Shown in pieces: positions 17,489-25,916 of a stretch of 54,349 nucleotides of DNA. This DNA comes from an uncultured Lysobacterales bacterium. GTDB lineage: Bacteria; Pseudomonadota; Gammaproteobacteria; Xanthomonadales; SZUA-36. The stretch's first letter is position 1; each line of letters opens with the position of its first letter. Under the pieces are notes generated by a model. The model was not told where the DNA came from. It saw only the letters and a program-made list of their open reading frames with translations, and made no database searches. Made by a program: the position numbers and the translations under genes. The DNA lies in assembly GCA_937927755.1 (NCBI GenBank), contig CALBDB010000091.1, forward strand, positions 1 to 54,349. The letters are read 5' to 3'.

Positions 17489-17941
17489 CTACAAGACCAA
17501 GCGGGACATCTCTGCCGAGGGCTCCTCATTGGGTTTTGAGTCTTCCTCGGCACGCTTGGCGTTCAGCGTATTTTCATCCCATATCTCGAAACGGTTGCCC
17601 ATGCCCAGCATGACCACGCGCTTTTCCAGCCCACTCACCTGGCGCAGGCTGGGCGGCAACAGAATCCTGCCACTGCCATCCGGTTCCACGACCGTTGCGC
17701 TACCCACCAGGCGTCTCTGCAAGCTTCTGTGGTCAGGGTTAAAACTGGGGAGCCCCATGACCTCATCACGAACCTTTTCCCAAGTCTGTTCTGGCTGAAG
17801 CCACAAAGACCCTGAATCAAAAGCACTGTAGGTAAGCACCATTCGGCTTCCACACTGCTTTTCAAGGGCATCCCGGTACCGCGTGGGTATTGCCAGGCGC
17901 CCTTTCGCATCCAGGTTTATTGCAGTTTCACCAAAAAACAC
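17489..17941 (-). CDS. mraZ: Transcriptional regulator MraZ
   Basis: AbrB/SpoVT-like DNA-binding protein that in E. coli represses its own dcw promoter by binding TGGG repeats. The 150 residues hold two copies of the MraZ fold: the first around NLDAKGRLAIPTRYR, the second around EPDGSGRILLPPSLR. The start is GTG at 17941 with GGGGGA upstream; no ATG is available. It is the first gene of the cluster and its upstream region contains candidate binding boxes. Confidence 0.97.
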   Translation of the reverse strand: MFFGETAINLDAKGRLAIPTRYRDALEKQCGSRMVLTYSAFDSGSLWLQPEQTWEKVRDEVMGLPSFNPDHRSLQRRLVGSATVVEPDGSGRILLPPSLRQVSGLEKRVVMLGMGNRFEIWDENTLNAKRAEEDSKPNEEPSAEMSRLVL

Positions 17942-17948
17942 TTATTCC

Positions 17949-17984
17949 CCCACTTAACTATACTTGTCTGCCACAAATTCCCAC
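17949..17984 (-). promoter_or_regulatory. Putative MraZ-binding boxes
   Basis: On the minus strand GTGGG (17980-17984), GTGGC (17970-17974, ten bases further) and GTGGG (17949-17953) occur between the promoter and the mraZ start codon. Repeated TGGGN elements with roughly one-turn spacing in front of mraZ are the known MraZ operator, so autoregulation is expected here too. The third box lies two turns from the second. Confidence 0.6.
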
Positions 17985-17992
17985 ATTTATGC

Positions 17993-18021
17993 ACGATAGT
18001 GGCTGAAAGACACAAAGTCAA
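17993..18021 (-). promoter_or_regulatory. Sigma-70 promoter of the dcw cluster
   Basis: Minus-strand TTGACT (18016-18021), a 17-bp spacer and TATCGT (17993-17998) form a good promoter. The predicted transcription start, near 17986, is just upstream of the MraZ-type boxes and about 45 nt before the mraZ start. Confidence 0.65.
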
Positions 18022-18446
18022 GCAGGACAAAGGGATTGGAACTGATTAGAAAGGCTGGTGACTGACAAAATTATGGCAGTCTTCAGGCAATACATGCGAA
18101 AAAAATACAATATATTGTGCTCAGTCCTGAATCTGTACCTATATATTGTACTACCGGCTTAAAATTTGTTTTCAGATTTATTAACGCCAACTGCAAAATA
18201 ATTAGTGCAGTTGGTCGTCTCCGGTTGTGGACATTTTTTTAAGGCTCATGGAGCGCTTACCGAGTGGTGCGCTTAAGGTGTGGGGTGCTGGACCTATAAG
18301 GTTTTGGTGGTGCGCATAGGGTGTGGGGTGCTGAGCCGGGAGTTACTCCCGGAACACGCCGTGAAGGGAGGTACTGCGCCCCCTTGGCCGGGCACGGCAC
18401 CTAGGTACTCTGCAATTGAAAATCGAGTGCTTATGAACAGGTAGAA
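18022..18446. other. Intergenic region between the mraZ promoter and rnpB
   Basis: No credible gene is seen. The part near mraZ is AT-rich. The part near rnpB holds two direct repeats of about 25 bases with 43-bp period (18266-18290 and 18309-18333, three differences) and a CCGGGAGT/ACTCCCGG hairpin (18336-18352). The hairpin lacks a T-run, so it is only a weak candidate for the rnpB terminator. Confidence 0.5.
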
Positions 18447-18806
18447 GTGAGAGCCGGCCGATAAGCCGGGTTCTGTCGTGGGCAATCATTCATCTGGGAT
18501 TACTGTCACCAGCATCCTCAAGCGACCTACCCGAAGACACCGCGGGCCACGATATCGTCTTCCTATTTGGTCTTGCTCCAGGTGGGGTTTACCAAGCCAC
18601 AAACTGTTACCAGTTGCGCGGTGCGCTCTTACCGCACCATTTCACCCTTACCTGCCCCACTAATAAAAGTGTGGCAGGCGGTATATTTTCTGTTGCACTT
18701 TCCGTAGGCTCACGCCCCCCAGGCGTTACCTGGCACCTTGCCCTGTGGAGCCCGGACTTTCCTCCCTTCCGCAAAGGCGGAAGCGCGACTGCCTGGCCGG
18801 CTCTCG
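18447..18806 (-). ncRNA. rnpB: RNase P RNA (class A)
   Basis: Catalytic RNA that matures the 5' ends of tRNAs. On the minus strand the hallmark segments appear in order: a GAGAGCCGGCC 5' strand of helix P1, GGAGGAAAGTCCGGGCTCC, GCCAGGTAACGCC, GGGTGAAA with GTGCGGTAAGAGCGCACC, GACCAAATAGG, then ACAGAACCCGGCTTATC and the complementary GGCCGGCTCTC. P1 pairing sets the ends to within a few bases. The place between rsmI and mraZ is common in gammaproteobacteria. Confidence 0.96.
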
Positions 18807-18874
18807 TGACTATTGTCCTTCACCGGGAATCTCATTGATAGTTTTTTAAACGCCGGTGTGCCGGCACGACGTTC

Positions 18875-19702
18875 TCAGCCTTCCAACAAACCGTATATGT
18901 CTCTTCGTGGCACGCCATGCAATTTGGCTGCAATCCGCGCTGCCTGGGAGGCCGGCACATATTCCAGCAACGCTGTGGCAGTTCTATGTGCATCGGAAAG
19001 GGATTCATCCGCGCCGGCCTCGTAACCGTCAACGACAATGACAAACTCACCCCTGCTCTGGTTCTTATCCTGTTCCAGTATCGCCACTATTTCAGCCAGC
19101 GGCGCCCTCAACACAGTTTCGAATTTTTTCGTCAACTCCCGGCATACAGCAGCCAGGCGCTGCCCGCCGAACAAGTTCGCCATATCACTGATTGCGGGGA
19201 CAATGCGGTGACTGGATTCAAAAAACACCAGGGTCCGGGTTTCAAGACAGAGCGCCTGGAGCTTCTTTTTCCGGGCTGCAGTTTTTGATGGCAGGAAACC
19301 TTCAAATGCAAACCTGTCGGTTGGCAAGCCAGCCACTGACAATGCCGCGGTGATTGCGCTTGGGCCAGGCACTGAATACACTGCCAAACCAGCTTCGCGT
19401 GCTGAGCATACAAGCTTGTAGCCCGGATCGGAGATAAGTGGTGTGCCCGCATCTGAAATCAATGCGATGACCTCGCCCCCGGCTAGCCTCTCGAGGATAC
19501 GGGATTCCATTTTTGACTCGTTGTGCTCGTGGAATGCAACAACCGGGGTGGTGATGCTGTAATGCGACAGCAACACATGCGAGTGGCGCGTGTCTTCGGC
19601 GGCGATCAGGTCAGCCTCGGACAGTATCCTTACAGCCCGGTAAGAAATATCCTCGAGGTTTCCGATGGGTGTTGCTATCAGGTAGAGGCCGGTTTCCGGC
19701 AT
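18875..19702 (-). CDS. rsmI: 16S rRNA (cytidine(1402)-2'-O)-methyltransferase RsmI
   Basis: Tetrapyrrole-methylase-fold enzyme that methylates the ribose of C1402 in 16S rRNA, the same nucleotide modified by RsmH encoded nearby. The 275 residues begin with LYLIATPIGNLEDIS, followed by EDTRHS, LISDAGTPLISDPG near 85-100 and the PGPSAITAAL segment, all typical. The ATG at 19702 has GGGA upstream. It is divergent from lpoA, as in the yraL-yraM arrangement of E. coli, and lies upstream of rnpB on the same strand. Confidence 0.97.
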   Translation of the reverse strand: MPETGLYLIATPIGNLEDISYRAVRILSEADLIAAEDTRHSHVLLSHYSITTPVVAFHEHNESKMESRILERLAGGEVIALISDAGTPLISDPGYKLVCSAREAGLAVYSVPGPSAITAALSVAGLPTDRFAFEGFLPSKTAARKKKLQALCLETRTLVFFESSHRIVPAISDMANLFGGQRLAAVCRELTKKFETVLRAPLAEIVAILEQDKNQSRGEFVIVVDGYEAGADESLSDAHRTATALLEYVPASQAARIAAKLHGVPRRDIYGLLEG

Positions 19703-19796
19703 AACATCGTTCCCAGTAGTGCTAAAGTCAGAAAATTCCGGTCAGACCGGTCTTATAGGTTATCATTCCGGGGCGAGTAACTTTGTAAAAATCATT

Positions 19797-21359
19797 ATGA
19801 CATTACGCTTTCATCCATGCCTGTTGCTAATCACATTACTCGTACTTCTTAACGCCTGCAGCACTGGCGGCCCCAGGCCCACCAGTGAGCCTGCCCCGGA
19901 CAGAGAACAGCAAGACCGGGCTGAAGCATATGAATTGGATACCAGGGATGAGCGCGGCGAGTTGAGCCCTTATGAACGCAACCTGACCGGGATTATTGAA
20001 TTAGTAAATAGCCAACCCACTTATCAACCAGCCCTGGCACTGGATATCATCCGTTCTCTCGAGTCGGTGCCGTCCGGTCAGCTCACATCCATGATCGACA
20101 GCCAGGCGTACGACCCCGAATTTACGGAGTGGCTCGAACTGGCGCTACAGGTCCGTACAACCATGATCAATGGCAGCACGGTCACAGCCGCAGCCAATCA
20201 CTGGGCGAATTACCATTATGGACATGTGGTCACCCAGGCTGGTTTCTCCAGGCTGGTATCTGATTACAGCACTTATTTTCCCGAGCCCTCACAGGTGGCT
20301 GTGCTGTTGCCTGCCGAAGGCGGTCTGGCCGCTGCAGCTGAAGCCATCCGCGATGGAATTCTGAGCGCCTACCTCGATCAACCGGGCGAGTCGGTCATTC
20401 GATTTTATTCAAGCGGGGATAACAGCGACGCGGCCATATCTGCGTACACACAGGCCAGGGAAGACGGTGCCACGCAAATCGTGGGCCCGTTACGTGTCAG
20501 TTCCACCCGAGCACTGGCCGGGTTGGTCGAAGCGGATGTGCCTGTACTTCTGCTCAACGAAGCCTCCCCCGACGGTCCGGGTGTAAAGGATCCGGCTTCC
20601 ACTGTGAATAGCCTTTTGTTATCCCAGACCGAAGAGGCGACTGCCATCGCCGCGAACACGCTTTCCCAGGGGCAAATGCACGCAGTAGTCATCGTTCCCG
20701 GCAATGAATGGGGAAGCCGAATCGAAACAGCATTCTCCGCGACCTATGAATCCGGCGGAGGACAAATTGCAGCGGTCGCGCGTTTTGACCCTGCGACCAG
20801 CGACCACAACGATATGCTGACCCGGTTGCTGAGAATAGACGAAAGCAAACAACGCAAAACAGCCCTGCAGGTCCGGCTCGGCGGAGTCCCGCTTGGTTTT
20901 GAACCGATCCGCCGTGATGATTTTGACTTTATTTTCATGGCCGCAAATCCCGCGGAAGGCCGGGAGCTCAAACCCTTGTTACGGTTTCACGATGCTGGCG
21001 ATATCCCCGTCTATGCCATGAGCCGGGTTTTCAGCGGAAAAATTCAACAAGGCCCGGACCAGGATCTGAATGGCATCATCTTCGCCACCACGCAATGGCA
21101 GCTTCAATCCGGCGACAGTGCCGGTCCTTCCCTTGTCAGTGTGCGCGAAGGCGCCTTTGGCGACCTGTACGCAATCGGCAGGGATGCCTGGCGCGTACTA
21201 CGATGGCTGCCGCTGATGCGAAAGGATTCCGATCTGTCGTTCCCGGGCGATATCGGCGCGTTGCACCTGCAGGCGGACGGACGTCTTTACAGGACTCCGG
21301 CCTGGGCGCAATTTTCATCCGGGCGGCCTGTTCCGTACCAGTGGCCTGGCAGCTACTGA
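19797..21359 (+). CDS. lpoA: Penicillin-binding protein activator LpoA-like lipoprotein
   Basis: Outer-membrane lipoprotein; in E. coli LpoA spans the periplasm and activates PBP1a. The ATG at 19797 gives 520 residues with a signal peptide and lipobox LNAC (Cys 21). A helical N-terminal region (about 45-165) is followed by a periplasmic-binding-protein-like domain (VAVLLPAEGGLAAAAEAIRDG onward). Position next to rsmI and before yraN matches the yraL-yraM-yraN order. The frame is open upstream to 19719 but the lipobox fixes the start. Confidence 0.85.
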   Translation: MTLRFHPCLLLITLLVLLNACSTGGPRPTSEPAPDREQQDRAEAYELDTRDERGELSPYERNLTGIIELVNSQPTYQPALALDIIRSLESVPSGQLTSMIDSQAYDPEFTEWLELALQVRTTMINGSTVTAAANHWANYHYGHVVTQAGFSRLVSDYSTYFPEPSQVAVLLPAEGGLAAAAEAIRDGILSAYLDQPGESVIRFYSSGDNSDAAISAYTQAREDGATQIVGPLRVSSTRALAGLVEADVPVLLLNEASPDGPGVKDPASTVNSLLLSQTEEATAIAANTLSQGQMHAVVIVPGNEWGSRIETAFSATYESGGGQIAAVARFDPATSDHNDMLTRLLRIDESKQRKTALQVRLGGVPLGFEPIRRDDFDFIFMAANPAEGRELKPLLRFHDAGDIPVYAMSRVFSGKIQQGPDQDLNGIIFATTQWQLQSGDSAGPSLVSVREGAFGDLYAIGRDAWRVLRWLPLMRKDSDLSFPGDIGALHLQADGRLYRTPAWAQFSSGRPVPYQWPGSY

Positions 21360-21370
21360 CCAGGCGCCAG

Positions 21371-21742
21371 ATGCTGACGAGCAGACAGTCCGGCGATCAA
21401 TGGGAAAGAACTGCTGAATCTTTTCTTCGTTCCCACGGTCTCAAATTACTACACAGGAACTTCTCCAGCCGGTTTGGTGAGATTGACCTGATCATGGAAG
21501 ATAAGGAAACCGTGGTTTTTATTGAAGTCAAATATCGTGCCCGTAACCAGCATGGCAGCGGCGCAGATGCAGTCACGTTTCAAAAACAGGCCAAAATCTC
21601 GCGAACGGCCGCCTGGTTCCTGGCAAAGAATCCACACAGGGCAGAGCAATATTGCCGTTTTGACGTAATATCCATTGATCCCCTTGAAACGGACCAGCGT
21701 ATCAACTGGATCAAGGCTGCCTTTTATTCAACCATGGGGTAG
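21371..21742 (+). CDS. yraN: UPF0102 family protein YraN
   Basis: Small protein with a Holliday-junction-resolvase/endonuclease-like fold; the cellular role is not firmly established. The 123 residues contain GEIDLIMED and VVFIEVKYRAR, the E/D-ExK nuclease-like core of the family. The frame is open upstream to 21095 inside lpoA, but ATG 21371, eleven bases after the lpoA stop, gives the normal length. It probably forms one transcript with lpoA and dolP. Confidence 0.92.
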   Translation: MLTSRQSGDQWERTAESFLRSHGLKLLHRNFSSRFGEIDLIMEDKETVVFIEVKYRARNQHGSGADAVTFQKQAKISRTAAWFLAKNPHRAEQYCRFDVISIDPLETDQRINWIKAAFYSTMG

Positions 21743-21746
21743 AAAG

Positions 21747-22355
21747 ATGAAATTCATCCGTCATAAATTCAGGGCCAACTCCACAAACAAACCGGAGCGG
21801 AATAGTTTTCCCGGCCAGTCAATACTCAGCCTCATCCTGCTTGCAGCCATTCTGGGCCTGGCCGCTTGTTCCAGCCAGAACCGGCGCAGCACCGGAACCG
21901 TGCTTGATGACCAGGCGCTCGAATATGACATCATTTCAGACATCCGTTCAAACCCGAACTTTGGAGAGAACGACCACATCAAAGTAGAAGTGCACCAGGG
22001 TATAGTTTTGCTGGCGGGTGAGACGGTTTCTGAAGAAAACCGGGCCCTGGCAACGAAGCTGGCTGAAAAACCACGGTTAACAGAAAGGGTTGTCAATGAA
22101 CTCATAGTCGGGGAAAGGGCCGGCTTCGGCGGCCAACTCGACAATTCCTGGCTGACGGCCAAGGTGAACTCAATGCTGGTGGCAAAAAACCCCGTGGCCG
22201 GCAATGACGCTTCAAGGGTCAAGGTTGTCAGTAGCCAGAATACCGTCTATTTGATGGGGCTGGTTACCCGCGCTGAAGGTGAAGCAATCACAGAGGTCGT
22301 AAGAAACATCCGCGGTGTGGAAAAAGTAGTTAAAATTTTTGATTACCTGGATTAG
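21747..22355 (+). CDS. dolP: BON-domain lipoprotein (DolP/YraP-like)
   Basis: Predicted outer-membrane lipoprotein supporting envelope integrity; E. coli DolP localises to division sites and binds anionic lipids. From ATG 21747 the 202 residues show an unusually long basic N-terminus, a hydrophobic signal segment, lipobox LAAC (Cys 41) and two BON domains (about 55-120 and 128-200). It begins four bases after yraN; the SIS-domain gene diaA found between these genes in E. coli is absent. Confidence 0.85.
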   Translation: MKFIRHKFRANSTNKPERNSFPGQSILSLILLAAILGLAACSSQNRRSTGTVLDDQALEYDIISDIRSNPNFGENDHIKVEVHQGIVLLAGETVSEENRALATKLAEKPRLTERVVNELIVGERAGFGGQLDNSWLTAKVNSMLVAKNPVAGNDASRVKVVSSQNTVYLMGLVTRAEGEAITEVVRNIRGVEKVVKIFDYLD

Positions 22356-22359
22356 AGCC

Positions 22360-22866
22360 TTACAAGGTTTGCACCGCAGCCAGTATTACCATGGTGAAGA
22401 ATCCGGCAACCACATCATCAATCATGATTCCAAAACCACCGCTTAACCTTTTGTCGATCTGGCGGATTGGCCAGGGCTTGAAAATATCGAAAAAACGAAA
22501 CAGCAGGAATGCTGCCAGAATCCACTGCCATTGGAGCGGCACGAAAGCAATTGCAAGCCAGTAGCCAACCATTTCATCCCAGACGATACCACCGTGATCG
22601 TGGACACCCAGTTTTTTGCTGACATGTGAACACAAGCTGACACCCAGCAGGAATAGCAGGATCAGTAAAAGCCAGAATGCCACGGGACCCAGGCTTCTCA
22701 ATACAAAAGCGAAGGGAATTGCCACCAGTGTACCCATGGAGCCGGGCGCCAGCGGTGAGAGCCCCGAACCAAAACCAAATGCCAGGAATCCGGACGGCGA
22801 ACCCAGGGCCACCTTTCTCAGGGCCAGGGATTCTTCGGTCACTTTTTCCTGTTCTGGTGTATTCAT
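22360..22866 (-). CDS. pgpA: Phosphatidylglycerophosphatase A
   Basis: Inner-membrane phosphatase that converts phosphatidylglycerophosphate to phosphatidylglycerol. The 168 residues have a short cytoplasmic N-terminus, FGSGLSPLAPGSMGTL and DHGGIVWDEMVG, both conserved in PgpA, and about four membrane helices, ending with GGFGIMIDDVVAG. The ATG overlaps the thiL stop as ATGA, the usual thiL-pgpA coupling. It converges on dolP with only four bases between stops. Confidence 0.96.
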   Translation of the reverse strand: MNTPEQEKVTEESLALRKVALGSPSGFLAFGFGSGLSPLAPGSMGTLVAIPFAFVLRSLGPVAFWLLLILLFLLGVSLCSHVSKKLGVHDHGGIVWDEMVGYWLAIAFVPLQWQWILAAFLLFRFFDIFKPWPIRQIDKRLSGGFGIMIDDVVAGFFTMVILAAVQTL

Positions 22867-23828
22867 GGCTGCCGTCCGAAATGTTCAAAACCGGTGTATT
22901 GAGGGTCATAGGCCAAGCCATCCGGACCTGTGCACCTGACACCTTCACCGTCTTCAATCTCACCGATAACGCTCAAACGGGTTTCCGTTTCGCGACGCCA
23001 GCTTTGTATCATTTCCTCGTGACGGCGCGGCAACGTGAACAGCAACTCATAATCATCACCACCAGACAGCTGGTAATCCCACTTCTGCCTGTCCCCGAGA
23101 CCGGCAAGCAGCTCGTCGTGCGGCAGCTTTTGCAGGTGAATCAGTGCGCCACACCCCGAAGCCCGGAGCACGTGACCAAGATCCGCCAGCAAGCCATCAG
23201 AAATATCAATGCATGCGCTCGCAAACCCCACCAGGGCCTGCCCAAGCCTTACCCTGGGTTGCGGACGATCCAGTAAGCGTCGATCGCTCACCGGCTCTCT
23301 CCCCTTTAACAGGTCTAGCACCCGCGCGGCACCGCCAATACTGCCGGATACCACGAGCAGGTCACCCGGTCTTGCGCCGCTGCGCATGAGCTGTGCGCCC
23401 GGCTTGATTAAGCCCAGGGCGGTCAGGCTTACGGAAAGCGGCCCGCTGGTCGTGTCACCGCCGACCAGGGCCACACCGTGCTCCTGTGCCAGTGATTTGA
23501 ACCCGGCGATGAATGCCTGCACCCATTCCTGCTCAGCGCCAGGTAAGGAAAGTGACAGCAAAGCCCAGCGTGGCGTAGCCCCCATCGCTGCCAGGTCGCT
23601 CAGGTTGACGGCGAGGCATTTATAAGCAATGTCATACGCTGAAGTGTCTTCGGGAAAGTGTGTGCCTGCATTCAGCGTATCGGTAGCGGCAACGAGATGC
23701 TGGCCGGCGGGCACTTCCAGTACTGCCGCATCGTCACCGATACCAAGTTTCACACCATGGCGAGAATCAGCGGAAGAGGAAACGGAAGTTTCCTGCTGAA
23801 TCTGCCGAATCAGCTGGAACTCCTTCAT
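22863..23828 (-). CDS. thiL: Thiamine-monophosphate kinase
   Basis: ATP-dependent kinase producing thiamine diphosphate from thiamine monophosphate. The 321 residues show the N-terminal GIGDDAAVL, the metal-binding DTLNAGTHF, NLSDLAAMGA and GGDTTSG motifs and CIDISDGLLADLGH in the C-terminal half, all typical of the PurM/ThiL fold. It starts five bases after the nusB stop. The association with ribH and nusB is widespread in proteobacteria. Confidence 0.98.
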   Translation of the reverse strand: MKEFQLIRQIQQETSVSSSADSRHGVKLGIGDDAAVLEVPAGQHLVAATDTLNAGTHFPEDTSAYDIAYKCLAVNLSDLAAMGATPRWALLSLSLPGAEQEWVQAFIAGFKSLAQEHGVALVGGDTTSGPLSVSLTALGLIKPGAQLMRSGARPGDLLVVSGSIGGAARVLDLLKGREPVSDRRLLDRPQPRVRLGQALVGFASACIDISDGLLADLGHVLRASGCGALIHLQKLPHDELLAGLGDRQKWDYQLSGGDDYELLFTLPRRHEEMIQSWRRETETRLSVIGEIEDGEGVRCTGPDGLAYDPQYTGFEHFGRQP

Positions 23829-23832
23829 TCAG

Positions 23833-24291
23833 TCAGACCGGGGTAAATGGTGAAAGGGAGGCAGGGTCGCGCCATTCCTTTGCGGCCTGGTCCAAAACGC
23901 CGTTGATAAAACTGTGACCCTGTTCGGCGCCAAATTGCTTTGCCAGGTTGACCGCTTCGTCAATGACAACCTGGTGCGGCACCTCGATACTGTTTAGCAG
24001 TTCGTACGTGGCGATGCTGAGTATCACGTGTTCAATAACGTCCAGTTGAGCCAACGGACGGTCAAGGAATGGTGCGATTTTCTCATCAATTCCTGCCTGG
24101 CCCACGCTGACCTTTCTGACCAGGGTTGCGAACAACTCGGTATCGACATTGCTGAAATCCTGCAGTTCACGAAACTGGGCCAGTATTTCACCCACGTCCT
24201 GGCCCGTCAGGCGCCACTGGTATAAAGCCTGCAGCGCACGACGGCGGGCGCGACGGCGGTATTCAAACCTTCCCCCGGTCTTATTTGTCAC
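23833..24291 (-). CDS. nusB: Transcription antitermination factor NusB
   Basis: All-helical RNA-binding protein that with NusE recognises boxA in rRNA leader transcripts. A GTG at 24291 gives 152 residues (MTNKTGGRFEYRRRARR) with the arginine-rich N-terminus followed by ALQALYQW, and the conserved EVPHQVVIDEAVNLAKQFG near residue 100 and FINGVLD near the end. No ATG is available near the start; a TTG at 24312 is the other option. It overlaps ribH by eleven bases. Confidence 0.96.
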   Translation of the reverse strand: MTNKTGGRFEYRRRARRRALQALYQWRLTGQDVGEILAQFRELQDFSNVDTELFATLVRKVSVGQAGIDEKIAPFLDRPLAQLDVIEHVILSIATYELLNSIEVPHQVVIDEAVNLAKQFGAEQGHSFINGVLDQAAKEWRDPASLSPFTPV

Positions 24292-24751
24292 GGATACGAT
24301 CCAACAAAGCAATCATCTGCAAGGCGGCTACTGCGGTATCAAAGCCCTTATTCCCGGCGCCGGATCCGGCGCGTTCAAGCGCCTGGTCAATATTGTCGGT
24401 AGTCAAAACCCCGAAAATAACGGGCATTTTGTATTCGAGACCCACGCGGGCCAAACCCCGGCTGCATTCACCGGCGACGTAATCGAAATGCGGTGTGCCG
24501 CCGCGAATAACCGCACCCAGGGCAATCACCGCATCATACTTTCCGCTTGCGCACATGGCATCAGCGGCGAGCGGCAATTCAAAAGCGCCCGGAACCCAGG
24601 CGAGGGTGATACCTGTCTCTGGAACGCCATTACGACCAAGCGCATCCAGTGCGCCATCCACCAGTTGCTGAACGATGAAGCGGTTAAATTCGCCGGCGGC
24701 TATCGCAATTTTGCAATCCCGCGCTGTTATTTCCAGGGGTAATTCATTCAT
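24281..24751 (-). CDS. ribH: 6,7-dimethyl-8-ribityllumazine synthase
   Basis: Condenses 3,4-dihydroxy-2-butanone 4-phosphate with the ribitylamino pyrimidine in the penultimate riboflavin step and forms icosahedral or smaller shells. The 156 residues show VPGAFELPLAA, the ALGAVIRGGTPHFDYVA active-site segment with its histidine, and PVIFGVLTTDN near the C-terminus. Complete and ordinary. It follows the ribB-type gene by five bases. Confidence 0.98.
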   Translation of the reverse strand: MNELPLEITARDCKIAIAAGEFNRFIVQQLVDGALDALGRNGVPETGITLAWVPGAFELPLAADAMCASGKYDAVIALGAVIRGGTPHFDYVAGECSRGLARVGLEYKMPVIFGVLTTDNIDQALERAGSGAGNKGFDTAVAALQMIALLDRIRDK

Positions 24752-24756
24752 CGTCG

Positions 24757-25893
24757 CTATTCTCCGCCAGCTTCGCCACTGACCGGTCCGGGACCAACAT
24801 ACTCAACCACCTCGAGGCCAAAACCTGCAAGACCGGTCATATGTTTGGGTGCGCTGAGCACCCGCATTTTCCTGATACCCATATCAAAGATTATCTGTGC
24901 CCCGATACCATAGGTGCGGAGTTCACTGGACTGCCGGCTATCGCCGCCACTCAGTACGCTGGGTTCCGGCTGTTCCTGGATCCGTCTGAGCAGGTCGTCA
25001 TCATCTTCATGCCCGCCGAGCACCAATACCATGCCTTCCCCCTGGCGGGCAATCTCTGCCATCGCCAGCCTCAGCGGCAATCCGAAATCACTGCGCTTTA
25101 TTCCCAACACGTCGCTGAGCGGGTTTTGAACGTGCACACGCACCAACATCGGCTCGTCCGGGTTCACCCCGCCTTTCAGCAAGGCCAGATGGAGACGGTC
25201 ATTGATGCTATCGCGGTAGGTTTTCAGGGTGAACGGGCCGAAATCTGTTTCAACCTCATGGGAAGACAAGCATTTGACAGAGTGCTCGGTCTCCAGGCGG
25301 TAGCGAATCAGGTCGGCGATAGTGCCTACCTTGAGGCCGTGCTTTTCAGCATATGCCTCCAATTGCGCTCTCCTGGCCATGGAGCCGTCTTCGTTCAGAA
25401 TCTCAACCAGTACGGCGGCGGGCTCGAGTCCTGCGAGCATCGCCAGGTCAACACCTGCTTCCGTATGACCGGCCCGTGTCAGTACACCGCCCGGCTGCGC
25501 CATTATCGGGAAGACATGGCCCGGCTGTGAAATGCTTGCAGGGCCGGCGTCAGGGAGAGCAGCCGTGCGAATGGTATGGGCCCGGTCGTAGGCGGAAATA
25601 CCGGTGGTAATACCTTCCGCAGCTTCAATTGACACCGTGAAGTTGGTGGCAAAACGGGCTTCATTCTTGTTAACCATGAGCAGCAGGTTTAACTGTTCAC
25701 AGCGCTCACGTGTGATCGGCATACAAATCAGGCCCCGGCCATGGTGGGACATGAAATTAATATCCTCGGGCCGGACCTTGGATGCCGCCATAACAAGATC
25801 GCCTTCGTTTTCCCTGTCCTCGTCATCGATCAAAACAATCATGCGGCCGGCACGTATGTCTTCGATGAGCTCCGGGATACTATTAAGTTTCAC
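24757..25893 (-). CDS. ribB: 3,4-dihydroxy-2-butanone-4-phosphate synthase with degenerate GTP cyclohydrolase II domain (RibBX type)
   Basis: The N-terminal domain (about 1-200) is a full DHBP synthase making the four-carbon precursor of riboflavin: DDEDRENEGD, HHGRGLICMPIT and RAGHTEAGVDLA are intact. The C-terminal domain (about 205-365) aligns with GTP cyclohydrolase II, but where active enzymes have a zinc triad (SECLTGD and LRCDCG) this protein reads VQNPLSD and KRSDFG, with no cysteine. Such hybrids are known in proteobacteria as RibBX, and the second domain is not expected to hydrolyse GTP. A separate ribA is therefore expected elsewhere. The start is GTG with AAGGA upstream. Confidence 0.93.
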   Translation of the reverse strand: MKLNSIPELIEDIRAGRMIVLIDDEDRENEGDLVMAASKVRPEDINFMSHHGRGLICMPITRERCEQLNLLLMVNKNEARFATNFTVSIEAAEGITTGISAYDRAHTIRTAALPDAGPASISQPGHVFPIMAQPGGVLTRAGHTEAGVDLAMLAGLEPAAVLVEILNEDGSMARRAQLEAYAEKHGLKVGTIADLIRYRLETEHSVKCLSSHEVETDFGPFTLKTYRDSINDRLHLALLKGGVNPDEPMLVRVHVQNPLSDVLGIKRSDFGLPLRLAMAEIARQGEGMVLVLGGHEDDDDLLRRIQEQPEPSVLSGGDSRQSSELRTYGIGAQIIFDMGIRKMRVLSAPKHMTGLAGFGLEVVEYVGPGPVSGEAGGE

Positions 25894-25916
25894 TATATAT
25901 TTTCCTTTGTGCCGGA

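Noticed and set aside
18294-18838. Short open frames on both strands around rnpB
   Set aside because: The region is explained by RNase P RNA and its flank.
22356-22359. Bidirectional terminator between dolP and pgpA
   Set aside because: Only four bases separate the stops and no hairpin with a T-run was found nearby.
25894-25916. FMN riboswitch in the riboflavin genes
   Set aside because: The genes are 23 bp apart or overlap; there is no room for the element and none is seen before ribD or nrdR.
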